Part shown: positions 7,206 through 16,195 of the stretch, in pieces
Position numbering within the stretch: the stretch's first letter is position 1
How the letters are laid out: every line of letters begins with the position of its first letter
Source: Leptospira sp. 96542
GTDB lineage: Bacteria > Spirochaetota > Leptospiria > Leptospirales > Leptospiraceae
DNA: 18,888 nt
Assembly (NCBI GenBank): GCA_029310945.1
Contig: JARJFC010000028.1
Span: forward strand, 1-18,888
Reading direction: 5' to 3'
Notes under the pieces: model-generated
Told to the model about the DNA's origin: nothing
Database searches by the model: none
What the model saw: only the letters and a program-made list of their open reading frames with translations
Translations under genes and position numbers: made by a program

Positions 7206-7967
7206 TTAATCTTCTCTTTTGGAAACTTTGCCTTTGTTTTCTTCTGAATAAACTAAGACATGTGTTTTTTCTAAGAGCCAATTTTCACCCTGTTTCACGT
7301 GAAACGAATGTGACTCTAAATTTCCATCGGATCGATATTTGAGTTTATGGATCCGGTGTACACTGCCCTGCAAAAATTCACGTTCTACTAAATTTCCTTT
7401 CCCATCATATTTAAATCGCACTTCGCCTAGACTTCGACCTTTATCATCCAAAAGATTTTGGATTTGGATATTTGTTTTCTTCGGATCTTGTGTGAATTTA
7501 AAAGCCTCAATCTCTTTTGATCCAGGCGCCCTACCCTCACCAGAAATCACATTGCCATCTGTATCCGTTTGTAATGTATAAGTGATCTCTTCGTGACCAC
7601 TGCTTGATTTGACCACCATCTTACGTAGGACATTGCCTTTGTACTGGAATGTCTTTTTTTCAATCAGTGTACCTGTTTGGTCATAAATCTCCTCGCTGGA
7701 AAGAATGCCATCGGTGTAACGAAATATAGTTTTGCCATCGCCTTTCCCTTCTTTATCAGAATAGATTTCTTGGGTCATCTTTCCATCTTCGTTGTATTCA
7801 TACTCCGCAACGTAAACAACTTGGCCTTCGGAGTTGCGTACGATTTCTTTATTCGGACCAGTTTTATGTTTTTTGAATAGATAAGTATCTTTGTGGGACC
7901 ATTTGCCAGGTGAGTAACCTAGTAGTGGCAAGGAAAGGAGTGTGAAAAAAACTAAGATTCGATTCAT
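7206..7967 (-). CDS. Exported protein of unknown function with YD/MORN-like repeats
   Basis: I do not recognise a named family. The 253 aa begin with a likely signal peptide (MNRILVFFTLLSLPLLGYS), so the protein is probably periplasmic or surface-linked. The rest is a chain of irregular beta-type repeats of about 22-28 residues. Examples are YNEDGKMTQEIYS, FRYTDGILSSEEIYD, FKYDGKGNLVEREF and KYRSDGNLESHSF. They resemble YD-type or variant MORN repeats seen in secreted bacterial proteins. AGGAGA lies about 8 bases before the ATG at 7967. The gene sits antisense between mnmG and rsmG, which are often neighbours, and its 3' part contains a perfect parS core encoding the residues SFHVK. It may be a lineage-specific insertion in the mnmG-rsmG block. 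Its function is unknown. Confidence 0.75.
   Translation of the reverse strand: MNRILVFFTLLSLPLLGYSPGKWSHKDTYLFKKHKTGPNKEIVRNSEGQVVYVAEYEYNEDGKMTQEIYSDKEGKGDGKTIFRYTDGILSSEEIYDQTGTLIEKKTFQYKGNVLRKMVVKSSSGHEEITYTLQTDTDGNVISGEGRAPGSKEIEAFKFTQDPKKTNIQIQNLLDDKGRSLGEVRFKYDGKGNLVEREFLQGSVHRIHKLKYRSDGNLESHSFHVKQGENWLLEKTHVLVYSEENKGKVSKRED
7291..7306. promoter_or_regulatory. parS: parS centromere-like site 1
   Basis: TGTTTCACGTGAAACG matches the universal chromosomal parS 16-mer (TGTTTCACGTGAAACA) at 15 of 16 bases, and the inner 14 bases (7292-7305) are a perfect palindrome. It lies in the 3' part of the unknown exported-protein gene, about 1.46 kb before the parA start. The match is direct; loading of ParB here is established for this motif in other bacteria. 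Confidence 0.93.
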
Positions 7968-8025
7968 AGAAAAAGGTTCTCCTAAACAAGTGATCGACTA
8001 AAAATAAGAAAACGATAACAAGATT

Positions 8026-8769
8026 ATGTCAGAAATGAATGTAAAAGAACAAATCCAATCCCTACTACCCTCTCTATTCAGTGAAATGGAATCCCAAATT
8101 GAATGGGATTTAATCGAGAAATACTTGGAATTTTTAAAACGGGAAAATGAACGTGGTGGTTTTTTTTCAAAAAATGATACAGTGAAAATTGTAGAGCGCC
8201 ATCTTGTGGATTGCCTGGTTTATGTTTGGAAACTGAAAACGGAAGGTTATGTTTCACGTGAAACGTATGTGGCGGATGTTGGAACTGGACCTGGTCTTCC
8301 TGGATTTTTCTTTTTGGTTTTAAAAGACAGACCCCATCTCTATCTCATTGATTCGCAAAAAAGAAAATTAGCTCTGCTTGAAGAAGAAGTTCGTAAGGGT
8401 TCCTTACAATCAGTATCAAAGTATGTAGAATTTTTATACGAACGAGTGGAAGAGATTGAAGGTGAGTTTGATTTGGTCACTTCGAGAGCTATGGTTCCAT
8501 ATCCTTTCATTGCAGAAGTCTGCACAAACATCATCAAACAAAAGGCAGTTTTATGTCCCTTTATGGCTCAGAGTTACTTGGATATTGAAAAGGAAAAATT
8601 GGTGTTAAGCAATAATGGAATGCATTTGAAAAAAGAAATTCAGATTCCCGAATTAGACTTTGTCGGAAAGAGACATATCAAAATACTGCAAAAGAATTCA
8701 CTTCCCAAACGTGGCTTTCCACGCGAATGGAAGGAAATAGTTAAGGAGTCAAAAAACAAGAATGGGTAA
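8026..8769 (+). CDS. rsmG: 16S rRNA (guanine-527-N7)-methyltransferase RsmG (GidB)
   Basis: RsmG methylates G527 of 16S rRNA with S-adenosylmethionine, and its loss can give low-level streptomycin resistance in other bacteria. The 247 aa carry the SAM-binding signature GTGPGLPG (86-93), the upstream ERHLVDCL segment (the family 'rHi.DSl') and [11 protein letters not shown]. An ATG at 8026 and another at 8035 are both possible starts, and neither has a clear ribosome-binding site. The stop overlaps the parA start by eight bases, so the two are probably one transcript. The gene carries a perfect parS core (residues V75-T80). The C-terminus is rich in lysine, as is common. Confidence 0.95.
   Translation: MSEMNVKEQIQSLLPSLFSEMESQIEWDLIEKYLEFLKRENERGGFFSKNDTVKIVERHLVDCLVYVWKLKTEGYVSRETYVADVGTGPGLPGFFFLVLKDRPHLYLIDSQKRKLALLEEEVRKGSLQSVSKYVEFLYERVEEIEGEFDLVTSRAMVPYPFIAEVCTNIIKQKAVLCPFMAQSYLDIEKEKLVLSNNGMHLKKEIQIPELDFVGKRHIKILQKNSLPKRGFPREWKEIVKESKNKNG
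8250..8265. promoter_or_regulatory. parS: parS centromere-like site 2
   Basis: TGTTTCACGTGAAACG, the same 16-mer as at 7291-7306, with a perfect 14-base palindrome at 8251-8264. It lies inside rsmG, about 500 bases before parA. The two sites are 959 bases apart. No further exact core was found in the window on reading. Confidence 0.94.
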
Positions 8770-9523
8770 AATCATTTCGATCAGTAACCAAAAAGGTGGG
8801 GTTGGTAAAACTACCACAGCGATCAACTTGGCATCCAATCTTGTGGATTTAGGAAAAAAAGTTCTTCTCGTAGACATCGATCCGCAAGGAAATTCCGGAT
8901 CGGGTTTTGGTATGGAAGTACAATCGCTCACAAAAACAACATATGAAGTTTTGATTGGAGAATACTCTGCAAGAGAAGCCATCCAAAAAACTTTTGTCGC
9001 CAACTTAGATATCATTCCTTCCAATATAAATCTATCAGGACTAGAAGTTGATTTCCTTGGAATCGAACGCAAAGAATTCAAACTAAAAGATGCACTTGCT
9101 TCGATCAAAGAAAGTTACGATTACATTCTCATCGATTGCCCACCCTCACTTGGTGTTCTAACCATCAATGCACTTTGTGCTTCCCAATCAGTGATGATCA
9201 CTTTGCAAACTGAATACTTTGCATTGGAAGGATTGTCGCAACTCATGCGTATCATCTCACTTGTGCAATCACAGTGGAATCCAAGTCTGGCATTGGAAGG
9301 TGTACTCTTAACGATGTATGACAAACGAACCAACTTGGCAAACCAAGTAGCAGAAGATGTTCGCAATTATTTCAAAGAAAAAGTATATGAAACCATCATC
9401 CCAAGAAATATAAAATTATCAGAAGCGCCATCATTTGGAAAACCAATCAACTACTATGATCCTGAAGGTGTGGGCGCAAAAAGTTATAAAAGTTTAGCAG
9501 AAGAAATTTTGGGTAAGGCGTAA
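8762..9523 (+). CDS. parA: Chromosome-partitioning ATPase ParA (Soj type)
   Basis: ParA is a deviant Walker-A ATPase that forms a nucleoid-bound gradient, pulls ParB-parS complexes apart and moves the origin. The 253 aa lack an N-terminal helix-turn-helix, as expected for chromosomal Soj-type proteins. The deviant Walker A KGGVGKTT is at 11-18, with DIDPQGN and LIDCPPSLG forming the A-prime and B motifs. AAGGAG lies 13 bases before the ATG. The start overlaps the end of rsmG, and parB begins five bases after the stop, giving an rsmG-parA-parB transcription unit. The two parS sites upstream supply its partner's binding sites. Confidence 0.96.
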   Translation: MGKIISISNQKGGVGKTTTAINLASNLVDLGKKVLLVDIDPQGNSGSGFGMEVQSLTKTTYEVLIGEYSAREAIQKTFVANLDIIPSNINLSGLEVDFLGIERKEFKLKDALASIKESYDYILIDCPPSLGVLTINALCASQSVMITLQTEYFALEGLSQLMRIISLVQSQWNPSLALEGVLLTMYDKRTNLANQVAEDVRNYFKEKVYETIIPRNIKLSEAPSFGKPINYYDPEGVGAKSYKSLAEEILGKA

Positions 9524-9528
9524 CAACA

Positions 9529-10425
9529 ATGGCTTTAGGAAAAGGAAAAGTTTTAGGAAGGGGACTTGGGAATTTGATCCCAGTCAATGAAAACAATGTA
9601 GAACTTTCTAAAGATGAAAGTACGGGTCTAAGAGAAATTAGAGTATCTGAAATTTTTCCCAACCCACACCAACCAAGAAAACAGTTTTCTGATCAATCCA
9701 TCCAAGAACTTTCAAATACCATTCAAGAGCATGGAGTGATCCAGCCCATTGTTGTACAAAAGAATCCTAGTGGTTCTGGTTTTGTTTTGGTTGCGGGAGA
9801 GAGAAGGTTGCGAGCAACCAAACTTGCTGGGTTTTCGAAAATTCCTGCCATTGTTCGTGAACTATCTGAAGCAGACACAATGGAACTCGCTCTCATCGAA
9901 AATATCCAAAGAGAAAATTTGAATCCGATGGATGAAGCACAAGCCTACCAAAACATCATCGACAAACGTGGGTTAAAGATAACAGATTTGGCAACTCGTG
10001 TGGGTAAAAACAGAGCCACCATTTCGAACCTAATCCGCCTACTTTCACTGCCCAAGTCCATACAAGATTTAGTGAAAGAAGGTAAAATGACGGAAGGACA
10101 GGCTCGCCCCCTTCTCTCCATTCCTGATGGAAAAAAACAATGGGACGTTGCGCAAAAGATTATTTTGGAATCTTGGAATGTACGGGAAGTGGAAAATTAT
10201 GTTTCATCATATTTGAATCCTGATAAAAAAATAAAATCGGAACCAGAGAGTTCTGACAAACGGGATGCAAGCATAGTGAAACTAGAATCTAAACTCCGAA
10301 ACAAATTCAGTTCCAAAGTGGAAATCACCCACAATGAAACAAACGGAAAAGGTAAAATCGTTTTTTCTTATGCAAACATAACAGACATGGAAAGGATACT
10401 AGACCAACTCGGTTTGAAATTGTAG
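9529..10425 (+). CDS. parB: Chromosome-partitioning protein ParB (Spo0J type), CTP-dependent parS clamp
   Basis: ParB binds parS, then loads and slides along DNA as a CTP-gated clamp, and stimulates ParA. The 298 aa show the N-terminal nucleotide-binding domain with NPHQPR (45-50), GERRLRA (90-96, the CTP-binding box) and ENIQREN (124-130). A helix-turn-helix that reads parS follows (about 151-172, TDLATRVGKNRATISNLIRLL region), then a C-terminal dimerisation domain ending YANITDMERILDQLGLKL. The basic N-terminus GKGKVLGRGLGNLI matches the ParA-stimulating segment of chromosomal ParBs. The last 27 bases overlap the end of the convergent ABC exporter gene. Confidence 0.96.
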   Translation: MALGKGKVLGRGLGNLIPVNENNVELSKDESTGLREIRVSEIFPNPHQPRKQFSDQSIQELSNTIQEHGVIQPIVVQKNPSGSGFVLVAGERRLRATKLAGFSKIPAIVRELSEADTMELALIENIQRENLNPMDEAQAYQNIIDKRGLKITDLATRVGKNRATISNLIRLLSLPKSIQDLVKEGKMTEGQARPLLSIPDGKKQWDVAQKIILESWNVREVENYVSSYLNPDKKIKSEPESSDKRDASIVKLESKLRNKFSSKVEITHNETNGKGKIVFSYANITDMERILDQLGLKL

Positions 10426-12171
10426 TTTCGCAAGCCGGTCATACAATTCGCTCTTTTTCAAAAGTTCGTCATGGGTTCCCATTGATTCGATCTCTCCATC
10501 TCGGATTACAACAATTTGGTCTGCTTTTACCACTGTGGAAAGTCTATGAGCGATCATCACAGTGGTTCTATCTTTCATTAAATTTTCCAAGGCCTTTTGA
10601 ATCATTTGTTCTGATTCTGAGTCAAGTGCAGAAGTTGCTTCATCTAACAAAAGTATTCTGGGATTTCTTAAGATGGCTCGTGCAATGGCGATCCTTTGTC
10701 TCTGCCCTCCTGAGAGGCGAGTTCCCAAATTACCTAAGTGGCTTTCGTAACCATCTGGCAAATGGTGTAGAAATTCTGTAACGTAGGCGGCTTCCGCAGC
10801 ACGTTCGATTTCTTCTAAACTGGCGTTCGGTTTGCCATAGGCAATGTTCTCCCTTAATGTTCCTGAAAATAATATTGGTTGTTGGGGGACAAATCCCATA
10901 AGAGATCGAAGTGATTTTAGATCCATATCTTGTGAATTCGTTTCATTGAATGAAATTATGCCAGAGTTTGGTTCGTAGAAACGAAGAATGAGTTCGAAGA
11001 TTGTGCTTTTACCACCACCCGATGGACCAACAAGAGCTGTTGTGCGGTTGGCTAAAAATTCCAAATTTAAGTTTTTGATGGTTTGTTTTTCTTTTCGCGA
11101 GGGGTAAGAAAAATTTACATTTTGGAACTGAATTGTAATTGGTTCGTTTGGATTTAAGAATACGGGGTGGATAGGATCCACTATTTCCGATTCGGATAAC
11201 AAAAGTTCCATGAGTCGTTCTGTTGCTCCGGCAGCTCGTTGTAAATCTCCTAAAACTTCGGAAACTGCGCCCACACTGTTTGCGACCATGATCGCATAGA
11301 ATGCAAATGCGATGAGTTCTCCACCAGAGATAGTTCCTTCTAAAACATCATTCCCACCGATCCAGAGCATTACGGAAATTCCTGTCAGAATGAAGAGAAT
11401 GACAGAGGCAATCAATAGGGATCTTTGTTTTATCCGGAGTACGGAAACTCGGAATGCCGATTCGACTGTTTCAGAAAACTTCCGCTTGTCTTCATCTTGG
11501 TGGTGGAAGGACTGTAGAATTTTTATATTGAAAAGTGATTCACTAACATAAGTTCCTACATTGGCAATTTGGTCTTGGGTGTCCCGTGAAAGTTTTCGCA
11601 CCTTCCTACCATAGTACAAAATAGGAAACACAATGAAGGGGACACTTACGACCACAACCAAGGTTAGTTTTACATTAGTGATGAATAAAAATATGATACC
11701 ACCCAAAAAGAGTAAAATATTGCGAAGGGCAATGGAGGCAGATGAACCAATGACAGTTTGCAAAAGTGTTGTGTCAGTTGTGATTCTCGATTGGATCTCC
11801 CCAGGGCTATTGGATTCGAAAAAACTCGGATGCATATAGATGATGTGGGCAAACACATCTTTACGAATATCCGAGGAAACTCTCTCTCCAATCCACGAAA
11901 CCATGTAGTGTCGGAAATAGGTTCCTATGGCAAGAAGTACCCCAACGAGAATGATAAAAAAAAGTGCAAAACCTAACTCTTGTTTAGATCGTGCAGAAAA
12001 ACCGGCATCCACCAAATGGCGAAGACCTTGTCCGAGACCGAGCGTGACTCCCGCTGTGAAAATCAGTGCGAGTGAGGAAAGTGCCAGTTGTAAGCGGTAG
12101 GGTTTGAGATAATAAAAAGTTTTGGTGAGAACTTTGAGATTTTTTGACTTGGGACGGTCGGGGTTTTGCAA
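10399..12171 (-). CDS. MsbA-like ABC exporter, fused membrane and ATPase domains
   Basis: This inner-membrane half-transporter should work as a homodimer. The 590 aa start with about six transmembrane helices (from 26 to about 300), followed by a complete ATPase domain. That domain has Walker A GPSGGGKST (382-390), Q-loop VPQQP (428-432), signature LSGGQ (486-490), Walker B ILLLDEA (506-512) and switch histidine H542. It is typical of the MsbA/lipid A flippase family, which in many bacteria moves lipid A or other lipids, but the substrate cannot be read from sequence. The start is TTG at 12171, preceded by GAGGAT, which overlaps the stop of the YaaR gene six bases upstream, so they are one operon with the bactofilin and the LytM protein. 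It overlaps parB tail to tail. Confidence 0.9.
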   Translation of the reverse strand: MQNPDRPKSKNLKVLTKTFYYLKPYRLQLALSSLALIFTAGVTLGLGQGLRHLVDAGFSARSKQELGFALFFIILVGVLLAIGTYFRHYMVSWIGERVSSDIRKDVFAHIIYMHPSFFESNSPGEIQSRITTDTTLLQTVIGSSASIALRNILLFLGGIIFLFITNVKLTLVVVVSVPFIVFPILYYGRKVRKLSRDTQDQIANVGTYVSESLFNIKILQSFHHQDEDKRKFSETVESAFRVSVLRIKQRSLLIASVILFILTGISVMLWIGGNDVLEGTISGGELIAFAFYAIMVANSVGAVSEVLGDLQRAAGATERLMELLLSESEIVDPIHPVFLNPNEPITIQFQNVNFSYPSRKEKQTIKNLNLEFLANRTTALVGPSGGGKSTIFELILRFYEPNSGIISFNETNSQDMDLKSLRSLMGFVPQQPILFSGTLRENIAYGKPNASLEEIERAAEAAYVTEFLHHLPDGYESHLGNLGTRLSGGQRQRIAIARAILRNPRILLLDEATSALDSESEQMIQKALENLMKDRTTVMIAHRLSTVVKADQIVVIRDGEIESMGTHDELLKKSELYDRLAKLQFQTELV

Positions 12172-12177
12172 TTAATT

Positions 12178-12642
12178 TTATCCTCTTAGATCAACTAATA
12201 GACCTCGGATTTCATCCAATTGTTTCAAAATTGCAAAGGCGGTATTCGAAGGAGAAAACATGGTGCGAGCGAGTATGTCCAGTTTTTCATCGATTACTTT
12301 TACATAACGAATGTCCTTTTGGTCATTGCGGCCTCTTTGAGGGGCTTGCAAAACTTTGTAGTTTTTTTTCAGAATGATTTCGGCAATCTGTTTGATATGA
12401 TCTTTGTAAGTTTTTAGATTTTTTTGGTTGGGGTCACTGATGAGATTCTTTTCTAAATCGGGGAGATCTTTCCAAAGTTCATTGAGTTCTCTCGTTTCTT
12501 CACTGCCAGAAGGTACGATGGATTCAAGTATGTCTAAAAAACTTTGTTTGGATTCGTCGAGGGCTGGCCTTGCAACTTTTTCGTTTCCTTTCTTCTGTGT
12601 AGAAGTAGAAACTGATTTAGGATTTTGATTTTGTATGATCAT
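12178..12642 (-). CDS. YaaR family (DUF327) protein
   Basis: The protein is small (154 aa), hydrophilic and helical, with no signal peptide, so it is cytoplasmic. The C-terminal half (IRYVKVIDEKLDILAR, then LKQLDEIRGLLVDLRG) matches the DUF327/YaaR family signature 'y.lv..IDekL..L...il........L..i.eI.GLL.dl'. In Firmicutes yaaR lies near holB, but its role is not established. Here it lies 10 bases after the bactofilin stop, with an AGGG ribosome-binding site overlapping that stop, and six bases before an ABC exporter gene, so it belongs to the same operon. Family call is from motif memory; no function is claimed. Confidence 0.72.
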   Translation of the reverse strand: MIIQNQNPKSVSTSTQKKGNEKVARPALDESKQSFLDILESIVPSGSEETRELNELWKDLPDLEKNLISDPNQKNLKTYKDHIKQIAEIILKKNYKVLQAPQRGRNDQKDIRYVKVIDEKLDILARTMFSPSNTAFAILKQLDEIRGLLVDLRG

Positions 12643-12652
12643 TCACGAGCCC

Positions 12653-13006
12653 TTAGTGGCGTGTGGGATTGATCGTACATTTTCCATGAAAGACAACACC
12701 TTCTTCGACCACCAGACGAGGGGTGACAATGTCACCTTCCAATCGACAACTAGAAAGAAGAGTGACTCTTTCTGTGGCATAAATATTACCTTTGATTTCG
12801 CCACCAGCCACAACCACACGCGCTTTGATATCGGTATCGACAGATCCTGTCTTTCCAATGAGTACCTTTCCTGTGGTTTCGAGTACCCCGCGGAATTTTC
12901 CGTCGATGCGAATGAGACCTGGGAACTTAAATTCTCCCGTAAATTCGGCACCTTCGCCGATGACACTATTGATTAAAAATTCTTCTTCAGGTGGGGAAAC
13001 TGGCAT
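12653..13006 (-). CDS. Bactofilin family cytoskeletal protein
   Basis: Bactofilins polymerise without nucleotide into beta-helical filaments that often scaffold cell-wall enzymes. At 117 aa this is a minimal bactofilin, with a short N-terminal tail ([16 protein letters not shown]) and then glycine-rich repeats every 5-6 residues. Examples are FKFPGLIRIDGKFRGVLE, KVLIGKTGSVDTDIKA, VVVAGGEIKGNIYA and CRLEGDIVTPRLVVEEG. The ATG shares one base with the stop of the upstream LytM gene (TAATG), a strong sign of coupled translation and shared function. The pairing of a bactofilin with an M23 protein is a known cell-shape arrangement (for example CcmA in Helicobacter). A bactofilin has been linked to helical shape in Leptospira biflexa; whether this is the same protein cannot be told here. 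Confidence 0.92.
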   Translation of the reverse strand: MPVSPPEEEFLINSVIGEGAEFTGEFKFPGLIRIDGKFRGVLETTGKVLIGKTGSVDTDIKARVVVAGGEIKGNIYATERVTLLSSCRLEGDIVTPRLVVEEGVVFHGKCTINPTRH

Positions 13007-14004
13007 TATTCTTGTATTTGATTGAGAAATGAAAAGGGATTGAGTGCTTGTGTTCCAACATGAACTTCATAGTGTAAATGGTAAACTGGATTTTCTGGAG
13101 TTTTACCGACATAGCCGATCACATCTGCTTTGGAAACTTTTTCGTTCTTCTTCACACGGACGCGGTCGAGGTTCGCGTAAATGGTTTTCCAACCAAAACG
13201 ATGCGAGAGTTTCACATAATAGCCAGTTGCTGGTGAAAACCCAGTATCAAAAACAGTGCCTGGAGCTGTGGCTATGACTTCTGCACCAGGGAAGGAACCA
13301 ATGTCTAAACCACGATTGAATTCTTCTTTTCCTGTGATGGGTGATAGATACTTACCATAAGGAAATAGTACGTAACCTTTTGTTGGCCAAATCGAAGGAG
13401 TGTTTTTGATGATACTCTTTCTTTTTTTGATCAGTTTGATCACTTCCTCCGACAACTCAGAAGAAAGTTTTAGGTTGTGAATGTCTTCTTTGATTCGGAA
13501 GGATTCATCTGTAATATCAGTTTGTGGTGTACCTTGGAGAGATAAAAAAGACCCAGCCTGGCCACCCATACCTTTGGAAACGCGAGAAGGATCTCCACCT
13601 AGTTTGATATAAAGAGTGGAAATTCGTTCGTAATAATATTGGATTGTTTCGTGGAGTGAATTTACCTCTTCCTTCATCTTGGAAGATTGACGAATAAAGT
13701 CTTTATTGGTCAAATTAAGTTCAGTTAGTTGGTGGATAGAGCCGCTATGTGAAAGGACATTGACCGCACTGATCACAAGTAAAACCACAAGTATTCCAAT
13801 GAAAATGGAAATGGCTTTGTAGGAGATGATAAAATTGATTGTGCGGCGGTCTGTGTGAGGGATGACCATTATGGTCAAACGTTCACGACCTTTGGTGTTG
13901 AGATCTTCATACCTTTGGGAGAGTTTCAATTTCCATTCTTGGAATTTGTAACGCAACCGGTAGAATATTAAATTGAATCTTTGTTTCGAGTCCACGGCAA
14001 CCAA
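13006..14004 (-). CDS. Membrane-anchored LytM/M23 domain protein with degenerate active site
   Basis: The 332 aa begin with a basic cytoplasmic tail (1-55). One transmembrane helix follows (about 57-84), then a periplasmic helical or coiled-coil stalk (about 88-200) and a C-terminal LytM fold (about 205-330). Family M23 enzymes cut peptidoglycan cross-links using zinc bound by HxxxD and HxH. Here the first ligand histidine is Asn (N230 in NRGLD, with D234 kept). The histidine of the usual YxHL segment is also Asn (N278 in YANL). Only HLHYE (H309, H311) remains, so catalysis is unlikely and a scaffold or activator role like EnvC is more probable. The called start is TTG at 14004 with no clear ribosome-binding site; later starts, for example ATG at residue 46, remain possible. 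It heads the bactofilin operon. Confidence 0.85.
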   Translation of the reverse strand: MVAVDSKQRFNLIFYRLRYKFQEWKLKLSQRYEDLNTKGRERLTIMVIPHTDRRTINFIISYKAISIFIGILVVLLVISAVNVLSHSGSIHQLTELNLTNKDFIRQSSKMKEEVNSLHETIQYYYERISTLYIKLGGDPSRVSKGMGGQAGSFLSLQGTPQTDITDESFRIKEDIHNLKLSSELSEEVIKLIKKRKSIIKNTPSIWPTKGYVLFPYGKYLSPITGKEEFNRGLDIGSFPGAEVIATAPGTVFDTGFSPATGYYVKLSHRFGWKTIYANLDRVRVKKNEKVSKADVIGYVGKTPENPVYHLHYEVHVGTQALNPFSFLNQIQE

Positions 14005-14101
14005 TCGCTTTTTTGCAATTTAAACAAAACTTAAAGCCCCCACTATATCTTTCGATTGAATTTTCATTTTCACCGAATGGAAATTACAAAAGCTGATCAA
14101 T

Positions 14102-14911
14102 ATGGGATATTCCTTAATCGATACACATTGCCACTTAGACATAATACAGGAACAAGGCCAAAACATCGCCGATTCACTAGCGAAATCCCGTATGGCCGGA
14201 GTAGACCGCATAGTCCAAATTGGAATCGATCTGCCCAGTTCGAAACAAGCCATTGCTATTTCAAAGGAATTTTCCACAGAAGACCTAAGCATACATTATG
14301 CGATTGGCTGTCATCCAACCGAAACACATGAGTTTCCGAACGCAGATTCTATATTAGAACTTGCGAAAGCGAATTTGGAGGATCCCAATTTTTCGGCCAT
14401 TGGTGAAATTGGTGTGGATCTCTACCATGATGCATCGACAAAATTGGCACAAAATGAAGTGCTTCGTAAGTTTTTGGATTTTTCTGCAAACCATGCCCTT
14501 CCTGTGGTGATCCACTCTCGGGATGCATTTGAAGATACATACCAAGCTTTAAAAGAATTCAAATCAAAAGCTTTCGGTGTGATCCATTGTTTCACTTATG
14601 ATTACGAATCGGCAAAACGATTTGTGGATTTAGGGTATTATATTTCTTTTTCAGGGATTGTTACTTTTAAATCAGCAACCGATATACAAGAAGCAGCGAA
14701 AAAAATTCCATTGGAATCGATTCTCATTGAAACAGATGCACCATTTTTGGCTCCTATGCCAAACCGTGGAAAACGAAATGATTCATCTAATCTTCCTTAT
14801 GTGCTTGAGAAGATGTTTTCATTACGAGAAGAACCAAACCAAATCGTTACAGAATCTATTTATCAAAATTCTATAAAATTTACGGAAAGAAAGGCCTATT
14901 ACCATGCTTGA
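14102..14911 (+). CDS. tatD: TatD family metal-dependent DNase/hydrolase
   Basis: TatD proteins are cytoplasmic TIM-barrel hydrolases with 3'-5' exonuclease and phosphodiesterase activity, linked to DNA repair and degradation. The 269 aa show all metal-site signatures: THCHLD (H9, H11), IGEIGVD (E102), VVIHSRDA (H138), GVIHCF (H162) and [10 protein letters not shown] (D212). The length is normal. The stop overlaps the serS start by eight bases. A 97-base divergent gap separates it from the LytM gene, and no good ribosome-binding site is visible before the ATG. An upstream ATG at 14077 is out of frame. Confidence 0.93.
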   Translation: MGYSLIDTHCHLDIIQEQGQNIADSLAKSRMAGVDRIVQIGIDLPSSKQAIAISKEFSTEDLSIHYAIGCHPTETHEFPNADSILELAKANLEDPNFSAIGEIGVDLYHDASTKLAQNEVLRKFLDFSANHALPVVIHSRDAFEDTYQALKEFKSKAFGVIHCFTYDYESAKRFVDLGYYISFSGIVTFKSATDIQEAAKKIPLESILIETDAPFLAPMPNRGKRNDSSNLPYVLEKMFSLREEPNQIVTESIYQNSIKFTERKAYYHA

Positions 14912-16160
14912 TATCAATCGTATTGTCCAAAACCCAGAAGAGTTATTATCCACTCTAAAAAAAAGAGGGATGGAATCGTCAGACATAGAAAAGAGCATCG
15001 CTGAAGTATCCACCAAACAGAGAAAGTTGAAACTTGAGGTAGAAGAACTCAGAGCAGAACGAAATAAGGTTTCGAAAGAAATTGGAATTTTAAAAAGCCA
15101 GGGCAAAGATATTTCGGAAATTTCCGCTTCGATGAAATCGGTGGGAGACAAAATCAAATCCATAGAAGAAACACTCGCAAAAGAGGAGGAATCTTTACAA
15201 GAACTCAATTTAGGTCTTCCCAACCTACTCGATGAGTCGGTTCCTGTAGGAAAATCAGAAGAAGACAATGTACTCGTAAAAGAATGGGGAAATCGCAAAC
15301 AAACAAGTTTCGAATCCAAAACCCATTTTGACATTGGAGAAAAATTAGGCATTTTTGATTTTGAGCGTGGCGTGAAACTTTCAGGAGCAAGGTTTTACAC
15401 CTACAGAGGATTAGGTGCAAAACTAGAAAGAGCTCTCATGAATTTAATGCTCGATACCCATACAACAGAAAATGGATATGAAGAGATGTGGGTACCTGTC
15501 CTTGTGAATGATGAATCCATGACGGCTACAGGGCAACTTCCCAAATTTGCCGATGATTTTTACCGTTTGGAAAAAGATGGTTTGAATTTAATTCCAACAG
15601 CAGAAGTGCCGCTCACTAATTATTATCGGGATGAAATCATCCAAGAAAAGGATCTTCCCATTTCCGTTTGTGCCCACACATCTTGTTTTCGTAGAGAAGC
15701 AGGGTCTTATGGTCGCGACACCCGTGGGCTAGTGCGAGTTCACCAATTCCAAAAAGTGGAACTTGTAAAATTTGTTTCACAAGAAGAATCGGGAAGTGCG
15801 CATGAAAAGATGCTAAACGATGCGGAATCCATTTTGCAAAAATTAAATTTGCCCTACCGGGTGATGTTACTTTGCAGTAGGGACATGTCTAGTGCCTCGT
15901 CAAAAACCTATGATATCGAAGTTTGGATGCCGGGACTGGGTCGTTTTATGGAAATTTCTTCAGTTTCTAACTTCAAAGACTATCAAGCAAGACGCGGAAA
16001 AATTCGATACAAGTCAAAGGAAGGAAAAAATCTGCTCGTCCACACTCTGAATGGTTCGGGGCTTGCTTTGGGTAGAACCCTTGCGGCTGTCATCGAAAAC
16101 TACCAATTGGAAGATGGAACATTTGAAATTCCAGATGTGTTGAAACAATACATTCGTTAG
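14904..16160 (+). CDS. serS: Seryl-tRNA synthetase
   Basis: This class II synthetase charges tRNA-Ser. The 418 aa start with [14 protein letters not shown] and an antiparallel coiled-coil tRNA-binding arm (about 27-100, rich in K and E). Motif 2 lies at about 261-281 ([18 protein letters not shown], then [11 protein letters not shown]). Motif 3 is [19 protein letters not shown] near the C-terminus. TAEVPLT, the serine-binding element, lies at 232-238. Length and motif order are normal. The start overlaps tatD, so the two are co-transcribed. Confidence 0.97.
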   Translation: MLDINRIVQNPEELLSTLKKRGMESSDIEKSIAEVSTKQRKLKLEVEELRAERNKVSKEIGILKSQGKDISEISASMKSVGDKIKSIEETLAKEEESLQELNLGLPNLLDESVPVGKSEEDNVLVKEWGNRKQTSFESKTHFDIGEKLGIFDFERGVKLSGARFYTYRGLGAKLERALMNLMLDTHTTENGYEEMWVPVLVNDESMTATGQLPKFADDFYRLEKDGLNLIPTAEVPLTNYYRDEIIQEKDLPISVCAHTSCFRREAGSYGRDTRGLVRVHQFQKVELVKFVSQEESGSAHEKMLNDAESILQKLNLPYRVMLLCSRDMSSASSKTYDIEVWMPGLGRFMEISSVSNFKDYQARRGKIRYKSKEGKNLLVHTLNGSGLALGRTLAAVIENYQLEDGTFEIPDVLKQYIR

Positions 16161-16195
16161 TTTCTTTTGGGGAGCAGATCCTAAAAGGTAAGGAA

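Noticed and set aside
7191..7212. Possible bidirectional terminator between the convergent mnmG and unknown gene
   Set aside because: The gap is seven bases and no stem-loop with a T-run is visible.
8024..8030. TTATGTC overlapping the rsmG start, with further copies at 8550 and, on the minus strand, at 5316 and 14138
   Set aside because: Scattered single copies in or at the edge of genes, consistent with background. Only the cluster at 1621-1781 is treated as a signal.
11579..11592. GTGTCCCGTGAAAG, a parS-like sequence in the ABC exporter gene
   Set aside because: Three mismatches in the 14-base core, one of them near the centre. Not distinguishable from chance next to two perfect sites.
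14945..14953. TTATCCACT, near the standard DnaA box
   Set aside because: Single copy inside serS with no clustering, so it is likely chance.
15367..15377. GGCGTGAAACT, a parS half-site in serS
   Set aside because: Only one arm (GTGAAAC) is present; the other arm does not match.
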